From NCBI GenBank assembly GCA_965656185.1, contig CBFHJH010000019.1, positions 1-36,603 on the forward strand: DNA of 36,603 nt, in the 5' to 3' direction. A program made the position numbers and the translations under genes. The notes under the pieces are model-generated. The model ran no database searches. It had not been told where the DNA came from and was given only the letters and a program-made list of their open reading frames with translations. How positions within the stretch are numbered: position 1 is the first letter of the stretch; every line of letters begins with the position of its first letter. Shown here one piece after another: positions 1 through 7,413 of the stretch. Origin of the DNA: Croceimicrobium sp965656185 (lineage in GTDB: Bacteria; Bacteroidota; Bacteroidia; Flavobacteriales; Schleiferiaceae).

Positions 1-3000
1 AGAGCAATGCCCGCTTCGATTCCGGAATAAGGTCTCGCCCCGGCACCGCTATTATTACCCTGAAATAAGCTGATATTGAGGTCGGGTAGAAAGTTTTGGG
101 TAGCCTGTTTTCTCTGCGCTTGTTTCCACTGCAGCATTTCTGCTTTAGGTGCTAAGGCCACCGCCAGATCATTTCTGTCGACTGGGCTTAGATTCAGGCT
201 GAGGCTGCTGTCGGCCGAAGTATAGATGGTATCCCCCTGTAAAAGCTGGTTGAAGGCGGTTTGGGCCGTTTTTAGAGCCTTCTCGCGATTGGTTCTTAAG
301 ATGGCGATCTCCCTTTGTTTGGCTTGCGCCGAGAGTTTTTCTAGGGCGGCACTTTGTCCTTTTTCAAAGCGCAATTCGGCCAATTGACCGTAGTTCTGAT
401 AAACCTGATCCAGTTCTACTGCCAATCGGAGGCGTTGCTTGGCGTAGACCAACTCACAATAAGCTTGGCTGATCTGCAAGTGCAATTGGCGCTTGGCCAA
501 TGCGAGGCGGGCCGCTTGATAAGCTTCATGCGCTTTAAGACTTTGGTAACGCGCGCCATAGATGGTGGGGAAGCGCAGCGCTTGGCGAATTCCCCAAACG
601 TCGAGCGGTCGATTATTGGCGGCAATATTGTTTTCGTCGTAGCTGTAAAAGATTTCGGTGCGATCTATATCGAAGGCCGAACCGACCATGGCCGAGGCTC
701 TTTCTTGCTCCAGAAAAGCGGCGCGCAAGCGGGCATTGTTCTTTTCGCCAATAGCTAGAGCTTCTTCGAGTGGCAAGGGCTTTTCTTGGGCTAAACTTGG
801 TAAGCTTAAAAGTAAAAAGACCAGGCTCAGTACTTTGTTAGAGTTCTCTTTCAGCGAAAGCGGTTGCTTGACCTGATAAGTGCGCATCATGTAAAATAGG
901 ATCGGTAAAACGATCAAGGTAAGAAGAGTAGCCGAGATCAGGCCGCCCACTACCACAGTGGCAAGGGGTCTTTGTACTTCGGCGCCGGCGGAAGTGCTTA
1001 AAGCCATGGGGAGGAAGCCTAGGGCAGCGGCGGAAGCGGTGAGTAGAACTGGGCGCATACGCTTACGGGTGCCTTGCAGGATCATGGCCCGTAGATCGTG
1101 CTGGCCTTTTTTCTCCAGACTTTTAAATTCTTCGATCAGTACCAAACCATTGAGCACGGCAATACCAAAAAGGGCGATAAAACCCACTCCGGCCGAGATG
1201 CTAAAAGGCAGGTCGCGCAAGTAGAGGAGGAGGATGCCGCCGATGGCCGACATGGGAATGGCCGTGTAGATCATCAAGGCTTCGGACACCGAGTTAAAGG
1301 CAAAATAGAGCAGTATTAATATGAGCAAGAGCGCTACCGGTACCGCGACGCTGAGTCTTTTGGTGGCGGCGCGTAAGTTTTCGAATTGCCCTCCGTAAGT
1401 GACCCTATAACCGATAGGGAGCTCAATTTTACTTGCTACCAGGCTTTGGATCTCTTCGACCATTGATTCCAGGTCACGTCCTCTTACGTTTACACTCACC
1501 ACGATGCGGCGTTGGGTATTATCGCGAGAGATCTTAGCGGGCCCTTTACTGTATTGGATATCGGCAAATTCACGCAGGGGCAAAAAGCGCCCGTCGGCGG
1601 TTTTAATGGGGCTATTGGCCAAATCTTCGAGGTTTTGACGTGAGGCTTCGTTAAAGCGTAAGACCAGGTCGAATTGCCTTTCTCCTTCAAAGATGGTACC
1701 GGCAGTTTGACCGGCAAATGCGGTTTGAATGATGCGATTGAGATCCTGGATATTCAGACCGTGACGCGCGATCTTTCGGCGGTCGTAGTTCACCGACATC
1801 TGGGGCAGGCCAACGGTTTTTTCTACGATCACATCGGCCGCACCGGGAACATCCTCAATCAATGCGCTGATCTCGGTGGCCTTTTCGTATAGAAGGTCGA
1901 GGTCTTCACCAAAGATCTTGATCGCCAGATCGGCGCGTACTCCGGTGATCAACTCATTAAAGCGCATTTCAATAGGCTGAGTAAACTCAAAATCGAGTCC
2001 GGCCAGTTTAGCGCTTAAAGCGGATTTAAAGGCATCGGCCAGCTCATCTTTGGTAGTGGCACTAGTCCATTGGTCGCGCGGCTGTAATTTTATGATCACA
2101 TCACTTTCCTCCATACTCATCGGGTCGGTAGGCACTTCAGCGGCACCAATACGGGTAACCACTTGCTCTACTTCGGGGAATTCGAGGAGGATCTTTTCGA
2201 TGCGGGTTGTGGTAGCTACTGTTTCCGAAAGGGAAGTACCGGTTTTGAGCACCGGTTGGATCACGAAATCGCCTTCATCGAGGGTGGGAACGAATTCGCC
2301 TCCCATCCGGCTGAAAATGAAAGCGCTACCCGTAAAGGCCGCCAGGGCCAAGATCAAGACCGTTTTGCGGTGATCGAGCGCCCAAGCCAAACTGGGTTCG
2401 TAGCGTTCTTCGAGCCAGTGGATCAGGCGGTAAGAGATATTCTTTTTAGAAGCTTTTTGGGGCTTTATAAAGAGCGCCGACATTACCGGCACGTAGGTAA
2501 AGCAGAGGATCATCGCGCCAGTAAGCGCGAAACTAAAGACCATGGCCATGGGCCGGAACATTTTTCCTTCAACGCCGGTGAGGGCCAAAATGGGAATGAA
2601 AACAATAATGATGATGAGCTGACCGAAAATGGCCGAGTGCATCATTTTCTCACTGCTGTCGAGGCTAATTTTATCGATCAGTTTACGCCTTTCGGCAGAA
2701 GCCATTTCTTTGAGACTGGCTTGTTGCTCGTTGATCTTGTAGGCGATGTACTCTACAATGATCACCGCCCCGTCGATGATAATACCAAAGTCGATCGCGC
2801 CCAAGCTCATTAAGTTAGCGTCTACGCCAAAGAGGTACATCATGGATAAGGCGAAGAGTAGACTTAGGGGAATAACCGAGGCCACCACTAGGCCCGAGCG
2901 GAGGTTGCCCAAGAGGAGTACCACTACGAAGATCACGATCAAACAGCCCAAGATCAGGTTTTCGGCGATGGTGAAGGTAGTCCTGCCGATCAGTTCACTT

Positions 3001-3989
3001 CGCTCTAAAAAGGGATTGATACTGATGCCCGGCGGCAAATTAGGGCTGATCTCAGCCACCCGCTCCTTGACCAGCTCGATGGTTTGCTTGGAATTGGCGC
3101 CCTTAAGCATCATGACCTGACCCAAGACCTTTTCGCCCTCGCCATTGCCGGTAATGGCCCCAAAGCGATTGGCGTGTCCAAATTGGACCTCTGCAACATC
3201 GCGCACGTAGACCGGCAAGCCATCACGTTTGGTCACCACGATATTTTCGATATCGCTTAGCTCTGCGATCATTCCCTCCCCACGCACAAAATAGCTTTGA
3301 CCAGCCTTTTCGATATAGGCACCACCACTTACCCCATTATTCTTCTCTAGGGCTTGGAAGATCTCGCTGATGCTCAAATGCAGAGCGCGCAGCTTCTGTG
3401 GATCGATGGCTACTTCGTATTGTTTAAGGTAGCCCCCCCAGGTATTTACTTCTACTACCCCTGGAATACCCGAAAGCTGGCGCCGCACGATCCAATCTTG
3501 GATACTGCGCACCTCACTTAGGGAATAGCGCTCTTTATAAGCCGAGTCGACTTCCAGTACATATTGATAGATCTCACCCAGGCCCGTGCTGATTGGCCCC
3601 ATAAAGGGTTTTCCGAAACCAGCGGGAATCTTTTCTTCGGCACTTTTAAGCTTTTCCGAAATCAGCTGGCGTGGCAGGTAAGTGCCCATATCATCCTCGA
3701 AGACCACCGTTACCACCGATAAACCGAATTTAGATACCGAACGGATTTCTTGTACTCCGGGTAAATTGGCCATTTCCAGTTCTACCGGGTAGGTGAGAAA
3801 CTTCTCCACGTCTTCGGTAGCCAGGTTGCGGGAGGTGGTAATAACCTGCACCTGATTATTGGTAACATCAGGCACCGCCCCAATGGAGAGTTGGCTTAAG
3901 GAATACAGGCCGAAGGCGCTCATCGCTAGGGTGAAGAGCAGGATGATCAGCTTGTGCTGAATGCTATAGGTGAGCAAACGATTTATCAT
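1..3989 (-). CDS. czcA: CzcA/CusA-family heavy-metal RND efflux pump fused to a TolC-like (OEP) domain; C-terminus off the window
   Basis: Uninterrupted minus-strand reading frame from ATG at 3989 to the left edge, about 1329 codons without a stop. Residues 1 to about 1035 are a full-length HME-RND pump, which exports metal cations from periplasm or cytoplasm using the proton gradient. The N-terminus (MINRLLTYSIQHKLII) begins TM1. TM4, near residues 397-415, carries DFGIIIDGAVIIVEY, close to the CzcA-type consensus DFGxxxDGAxxxVEN and unlike the Cu/Ag CusA type, so Zn/Co/Cd is the better substrate guess. After TM12 the frame continues through a signal-peptide-like stretch (about residues 1048-1068, ending LPSLAQ) into an outer-membrane-factor domain starting EKPLPLEEALAIGEKNN. 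Such fusions are known in Bacteroidota. It lies 55 bp downstream of a two-component pair on the same strand; the periplasmic adaptor is probably beyond the edge. Metal specificity is inferred. Confidence 0.93.
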   Translation of the reverse strand, partial: MINRLLTYSIQHKLIILLFTLAMSAFGLYSLSQLSIGAVPDVTNNQVQVITTSRNLATEDVEKFLTYPVELEMANLPGVQEIRSVSKFGLSVVTVVFEDDMGTYLPRQLISEKLKSAEEKIPAGFGKPFMGPISTGLGEIYQYVLEVDSAYKERYSLSEVRSIQDWIVRRQLSGIPGVVEVNTWGGYLKQYEVAIDPQKLRALHLSISEIFQALEKNNGVSGGAYIEKAGQSYFVRGEGMIAELSDIENIVVTKRDGLPVYVRDVAEVQFGHANRFGAITGNGEGEKVLGQVMMLKGANSKQTIELVKERVAEISPNLPPGISINPFLERSELIGRTTFTIAENLILGCLIVIFVVVLLLGNLRSGLVVASVIPLSLLFALSMMYLFGVDANLMSLGAIDFGIIIDGAVIIVEYIAYKINEQQASLKEMASAERRKLIDKISLDSSEKMMHSAIFGQLIIIIVFIPILALTGVEGKMFRPMAMVFSFALTGAMILCFTYVPVMSALFIKPQKASKKNISYRLIHWLEERYEPSLAWALDHRKTVLILALAAFTGSAFIFSRMGGEFVPTLDEGDFVIQPVLKTGTSLSETVATTTRIEKILLEFPEVEQVVTRIGAAEVPTDPMSMEESDVIIKLQPRDQWTSATTKDELADAFKSALSAKLAGLDFEFTQPIEMRFNELITGVRADLAIKIFGEDLDLLYEKATEISALIEDVPGAADVIVEKTVGLPQMSVNYDRRKIARHGLNIQDLNRIIQTAFAGQTAGTIFEGERQFDLVLRFNEASRQNLEDLANSPIKTADGRFLPLREFADIQYSKGPAKISRDNTQRRIVVSVNVRGRDLESMVEEIQSLVASKIELPIGYRVTYGGQFENLRAATKRLSVAVPVALLLILILLYFAFNSVSEALMIYTAIPMSAIGGILLLYLRDLPFSISAGVGFIALFGIAVLNGLVLIEEFKSLEKKGQHDLRAMILQGTRKRMRPVLLTASAAALGFLPMALSTSAGAEVQRPLATVVVGGLISATLLTLIVLPILFYMMRTYQVKQPLSLKENSNKVLSLVFLLLSLPSLAQEKPLPLEEALAIGEKNNARLRAAFLEQERASAMVGSAFDIDRTEIFYSYDENNIAANNRPLDVWGIRQALRFPTIYGARYQSLKAHEAYQAARLALAKRQLHLQISQAYCELVYAKQRLRLAVELDQVYQNYGQLAELRFEKGQSAALEKLSAQAKQREIAILRTNREKALKTAQTAFNQLLQGDTIYTSADSSLSLNLSPVDRNDLAVALAPKAEMLQWKQAQRKQATQNFLPDLNISLFQGNNSGAGARPYSGIEAGIA

Positions 3990-4004
3990 ATTCTTGCTTC
4001 TATA

Positions 4005-4012
4005 CAAAGGTA
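4005..4012 (-). promoter_or_regulatory. Candidate -7 element TACCTTTG upstream of the czcA-like gene
   Basis: Exact match to the Bacteroidota -7 consensus TAnnTTTG on the minus strand, 15 bases before the pump ATG, in the 55-bp gap behind the kinase gene. No convincing -33 TTG was seen at 18-21 bp. It may let the pump be transcribed apart from the regulators. Confidence 0.45.
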
Positions 4013-4044
4013 CCGCGCTAAGCCAGGCTGTTTGCGGCCTATTC

Positions 4045-5412
4045 TTAATTCTTGCTTAAGCTGAGTTGGAAAATGGAGCCGCTAGAGTCACTGTGTACCA
4101 GGCTAAGCTCCCAGCCCATGGATTGTGCGGCTTTTTGGGCTATAGCAAGCCCAAGTCCATTACCCTTGATCTGCTTTTCGAGGCTTTCTTCACCGCGGTA
4201 AAAGGATTGAAAGATGTGCTTCTGTTCCTCCGCTTTAATGCCAAAACCTTGGTCGCTTAGGCGGATGTGAAATTGCTCTCCTTTACGGTAGGCCTGCACT
4301 TCGATCTTAGCTCCTTGGCGGTTGTATTTAATGGCATTGCTGAGCAAATTGCCGAGGATTAGAGAGGCTTGGTGCTCGGGGAGGGTCAAATCTTCAAAGT
4401 CTTTGCTAAGGCTGAATTCGATATCCTTCGCGGCCAAAGCTTGCGAATGGCCGGTAACAAGTTCTTCCAGGATGGCAGACAAGGCTTTTTCCTCCAATCT
4501 TTCCAGGTCACTTTGTTCGATCCGGGCCAGGGTGAGCAGGTGATCGGTGATTTCGGTCATGCGATCGATCTCTTGCAAGCAATATTGAATTTTAGACTGG
4601 TATTCTTCAGGGCTTCTTTCGCGGCGGATAAGGACCTCTAGGGTACCGCGTAAGCTAGCTAAGGGGGTTCTTAATTCATGCGATGCATCGGAAGTGAACT
4701 CTCGCTCGCGTTGCAGGGCACTTTCGATCCGATCGAGTAGTTCATTGAAGCGACTGGATAATTGGTGGATCTCATCTTGATTAGGAGGGAGAGGTACCCT
4801 TTCGCTGAGGTGGAAGCGCCCGATCTTTTGGACGGTATCACTCAATAGCTCTACCGGTTTAATGTTGCGCGCGGCCAGTTGGCGAGAGAAGAAGAATAGG
4901 GTAGCCACCAGAAAAAGGTAGATCCAAAACAGGACCCAGGCCAAACCGCTTAAAATGGACAAAGCAGATTCACTGCTCATGGCGGCCAGGATATAGCCTT
5001 TAAGCTCGCCGTTTTCTTCGAGGGGCCACTGCACCTGCCGAATTTGCTGGGTGTTTAGTTCACTATCAAAATGTTCTTTTCTGGCCGGAAAATGGGCCAC
5101 GAGTTCACCTTCTTTAAGATTGGGCGATTTATCCATTACCCGGCCTTCAAGGTCGATTACCTGGATAAAAACCGGATTTACTTGAACCTCGCGATGCTCG
5201 CGTTCTTCCCACTCCGCTTTGTTGTAGAAGTGAATGCTATCGCCTTTGATCTCTACTTCGTAAGTATGTTTTTCGGCTTCGTAGTCGAGATCGGCATCTA
5301 GATTACTAAAGACCACCTGTGCGGTAACCAGGTAGACCACCAAAAAAGCCAAGGCCATCAGGAGGGCGGTAGCCCATAAGTATTGGAGTGCTATTCGGTC
5401 TTTAAATCGCAT
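4045..5412 (-). CDS. Two-component sensor histidine kinase (HAMP-HisKA-HATPase), metal-efflux associated
   Basis: 455-residue inner-membrane kinase. TM1 is at about residues 12-32, followed by a periplasmic sensor of about 120 residues and TM2 at about 155-180. Next come a HAMP-like segment, the H-box SDASHELRTPLASL (phospho-acceptor His), and an ATPase domain with N-box LLSNAIKYN, G1 DQGFGI and G2 GNGLGLAIAQKA. The ATG at 5412 is chosen because it lies one base after the regulator stop (stop codon 5414-5416) and starts a normal TM1 (MRFKDRIALQYL); a longer in-frame start at 5511 would overlap the regulator by about 100 bp and add a non-native stretch. Order regulator, kinase, pump on one strand suggests a CusRS/CzcRS-like metal sensor controlling the pump. 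The ligand is not readable from the sequence. Confidence 0.93.
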   Translation of the reverse strand: MRFKDRIALQYLWATALLMALAFLVVYLVTAQVVFSNLDADLDYEAEKHTYEVEIKGDSIHFYNKAEWEEREHREVQVNPVFIQVIDLEGRVMDKSPNLKEGELVAHFPARKEHFDSELNTQQIRQVQWPLEENGELKGYILAAMSSESALSILSGLAWVLFWIYLFLVATLFFFSRQLAARNIKPVELLSDTVQKIGRFHLSERVPLPPNQDEIHQLSSRFNELLDRIESALQREREFTSDASHELRTPLASLRGTLEVLIRRERSPEEYQSKIQYCLQEIDRMTEITDHLLTLARIEQSDLERLEEKALSAILEELVTGHSQALAAKDIEFSLSKDFEDLTLPEHQASLILGNLLSNAIKYNRQGAKIEVQAYRKGEQFHIRLSDQGFGIKAEEQKHIFQSFYRGEESLEKQIKGNGLGLAIAQKAAQSMGWELSLVHSDSSGSIFQLSLSKN

Positions 5413-5413
5413 C

Positions 5414-6079
5414 TTATTCTTTGGCCATATAACCCACACCGCGTACGGTTTGGATGTAGTTCTCGTCTTTACTGAGCTTGAGTTTTTTGCGCAAGGCATT
5501 AATGAAGACATCGATCACACCTGTAGGATAGTCGAAATGAATATCCCATACCTTTTCGATGATCTCCTTACGCGGACAAACCTCGTTCTTATGGTGTACC
5601 AGATACTCCAGTAAGGCAAATTCCTTTTGGGTAAGGCTAATGCTTTCTGCTCCTTTCCACACTTCAAAGCTGCTTGGCTTTAATCTGATAGGGCCTAATT
5701 GGAGCAAGGCGCTATCGCTGATCTTGGGTCGTAATTGAACCGTGATGCGAGCGAGGAGTTCTTCGAAGTGAAAGGGTTTTTTAATGTAGTCCTGTGCACC
5801 GGCTTGTAAGGCTTCTACCGTTTCGCGTACCGTGTCTTTCGCGGTAAGGAAGATTATGGGAGTAAGAATGTGAGCCGCACGCAGCTCTTGGCAAACTAGC
5901 AGGCCATTAGTACCAGGTAACATCCAGTCGAGCAAGATCAGGTCGTAAGCACCGGTCAAGGCCAATTCTTTGCCCTTGGTGCCGTGGTGGGTAATGTCTA
6001 CCGTGTAGTCTTCTTCCTCCAATCCTTGTTTCAAGAAATTGGCGATTCCGATCTCATCTTCAACTACTAGGATGCGCAT
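5414..6079 (-). CDS. OmpR/PhoB-family response regulator
   Basis: 221 residues: an N-terminal receiver (acidic pocket ED at 7-8, phospho-acceptor Asp51 in LILLDWMLPG, switch Thr in FLTAKD, Lys in YIKKPF) and a C-terminal winged helix (about residues 125-221, with LTQKEFALLEYLV and the conserved ending TVRGVGYMAKE). It is a DNA-binding partner of the kinase that follows one base later, and so probably regulates the CzcA-like pump operon. The start is firm: ATG followed by RILVVEDE, with a -7 element four bases upstream. Confidence 0.95.
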   Translation of the reverse strand: MRILVVEDEIGIANFLKQGLEEEDYTVDITHHGTKGKELALTGAYDLILLDWMLPGTNGLLVCQELRAAHILTPIIFLTAKDTVRETVEALQAGAQDYIKKPFHFEELLARITVQLRPKISDSALLQLGPIRLKPSSFEVWKGAESISLTQKEFALLEYLVHHKNEVCPRKEIIEKVWDIHFDYPTGVIDVFINALRKKLKLSKDENYIQTVRGVGYMAKE

Positions 6080-6083
6080 AAGA

Positions 6084-6091
6084 CAAAGGTA
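6084..6091 (-). promoter_or_regulatory. -7 element TACCTTTG four bases before the response-regulator ATG
   Basis: Reads TACCTTTG, TCTT, ATG on the minus strand. With the usual Bacteroidota spacing, transcription would start at or next to the A of the ATG, giving a leaderless mRNA. No TTG at the canonical -33 distance. It would drive the regulator-kinase-pump operon. Confidence 0.5.
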
Positions 6092-6133
6092 GCAAGGCTA
6101 GTTATTGCTTTTTCATCAAAAACTTAAGCTTTC

Positions 6134-7351
6134 CTAAAGATCCCAATCGAGGCTAACCGAGCTGCCAATGAGGATGCCAAAATAGTCGAGACTGGACCGG
6201 GTATTGAGGGTTTCATCTTCCGAAGCGGCCCAGAAAAAACCCAAGGTATTGAGGCTATTCTTGATCTTAAGGCGGCCTCCGGTAGTTAAAATTCGGGTGG
6301 GCCATTGGCTGCCATTTTTACTTTCGGGTAAATAGGCATAGCCAAAGAAGGCACGGAAGTTTGGATGGAAGCGGTATTTTAATCCGCCGCTGAGCCGCCA
6401 AGAAGCTTGAGCAAGGAGTTCGTCTTCGAATAAAGCCGATTCTTGTTCGAAAAAGTAATTATAGTCGAGGCTCAAACTTAAATTAGCACTCGGACTGTAA
6501 TCTATGCCGCTACCCAAGCGCAGGCCATTGGCAAGAAAAGTGTTGATCTCGTCTTCGAATTGCTCTAAGTGCAAAGGGTTAGTACCGCCTTGGCTGAAGG
6601 TGAGGTACTCGGATCCATTGGAGTAAATGTTAAAGTTCATGCTGCTCAGCACCAGTCCCCATTTGAATTTTTCCCATTGCTTTAGAGCCCCGAGCATAAA
6701 ACCTAAGCTGTAAGATTCGGCCTCCTTGCGGACATCCGAACGTTCGAATTCGCTAGGATCGCTGAGGAGATAGGACTCACGTGCCACGGCAGAGAGCATG
6801 CTGTAGTAGTTGCCGTAAAGTGAAAACCCCATAGACCAACCGCCACCAAGCTCGCGGGCTAGGCCTAAAAAGCCGCTGTACATCGATTCACTTAGGCCTT
6901 GCTCTATGGTGAGCTGGGAGCTCGTAGCCCCGCTGCCGACCGTATAGCGGTCGAGGCCATCGTAATCTAAATAACTGGGGCTGGTAAGCGCAAAGGACAA
7001 GTGGTGACCCCATTTCTCTAAATGATAGATCAAGGAAGAGGGTAAGACCTGTAAGCCGGAAGCACTGAGTTCTAAGTCTTGGTTAGCGCCAGTATTTAAG
7101 GCATTGGTGCGAAATTGGAACTCATAATAGGCATTGCCGCTGAAGGAAAAGCTCTGTCCCTGGTTTAGGACTAAGGCGGCCGGATTAAAAATAGCGGCGC
7201 TGTGGGGGCTTTGTCCGGCGATACCACTATTGGCCAGTAGCGAAGATTCATCGCCAAGCGGCAGGATCTGTTGATTGAAGTATTGGTTTTGTGCTTGACT
7301 ACTAAAGCCAGCTATCAAGAACAGGATCCAAAAGGGGTATAGATTCTTCAT
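6134..7351 (-). CDS. Outer-membrane beta-barrel protein, FadL/OMPP1 (TodX)-like
   Basis: 405 residues with a Sec signal peptide (MKNLYPFWILFLIAGFSSQA, cleavage before QNQYF). The mature N-terminus has the FadL-like hatch feature, GIAGQSPHSAAIFNPAAL, where the NPA motif is typical of OMPP1/FadL proteins. The rest is alternating aromatic/polar strands ending in a C-terminal barrel strand (VSLDWDL). Members usually pass hydrophobic compounds through the outer membrane; the substrate here is unknown. It is transcribed away from the PAS kinase at 7414 and toward the metal regulator, with a 54-bp gap and no visible terminator. The family call rests on these motifs by eye. Confidence 0.75.
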   Translation of the reverse strand: MKNLYPFWILFLIAGFSSQAQNQYFNQQILPLGDESSLLANSGIAGQSPHSAAIFNPAALVLNQGQSFSFSGNAYYEFQFRTNALNTGANQDLELSASGLQVLPSSLIYHLEKWGHHLSFALTSPSYLDYDGLDRYTVGSGATSSQLTIEQGLSESMYSGFLGLARELGGGWSMGFSLYGNYYSMLSAVARESYLLSDPSEFERSDVRKEAESYSLGFMLGALKQWEKFKWGLVLSSMNFNIYSNGSEYLTFSQGGTNPLHLEQFEDEINTFLANGLRLGSGIDYSPSANLSLSLDYNYFFEQESALFEDELLAQASWRLSGGLKYRFHPNFRAFFGYAYLPESKNGSQWPTRILTTGGRLKIKNSLNTLGFFWAASEDETLNTRSSLDYFGILIGSSVSLDWDL

Positions 7352-7413
7352 AGGCTCAATAATTTTCCTAAATTAGTGAAAATCAAACAGGCCTTAATCT
7401 AAGCTTCCTCATT

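Noticed and set aside
2163..2813. 216-codon plus-strand open frame
   Set aside because: It is antisense to the CzcA-like pump in an unbroken frame and has no domain features; the pump frame explains the region.
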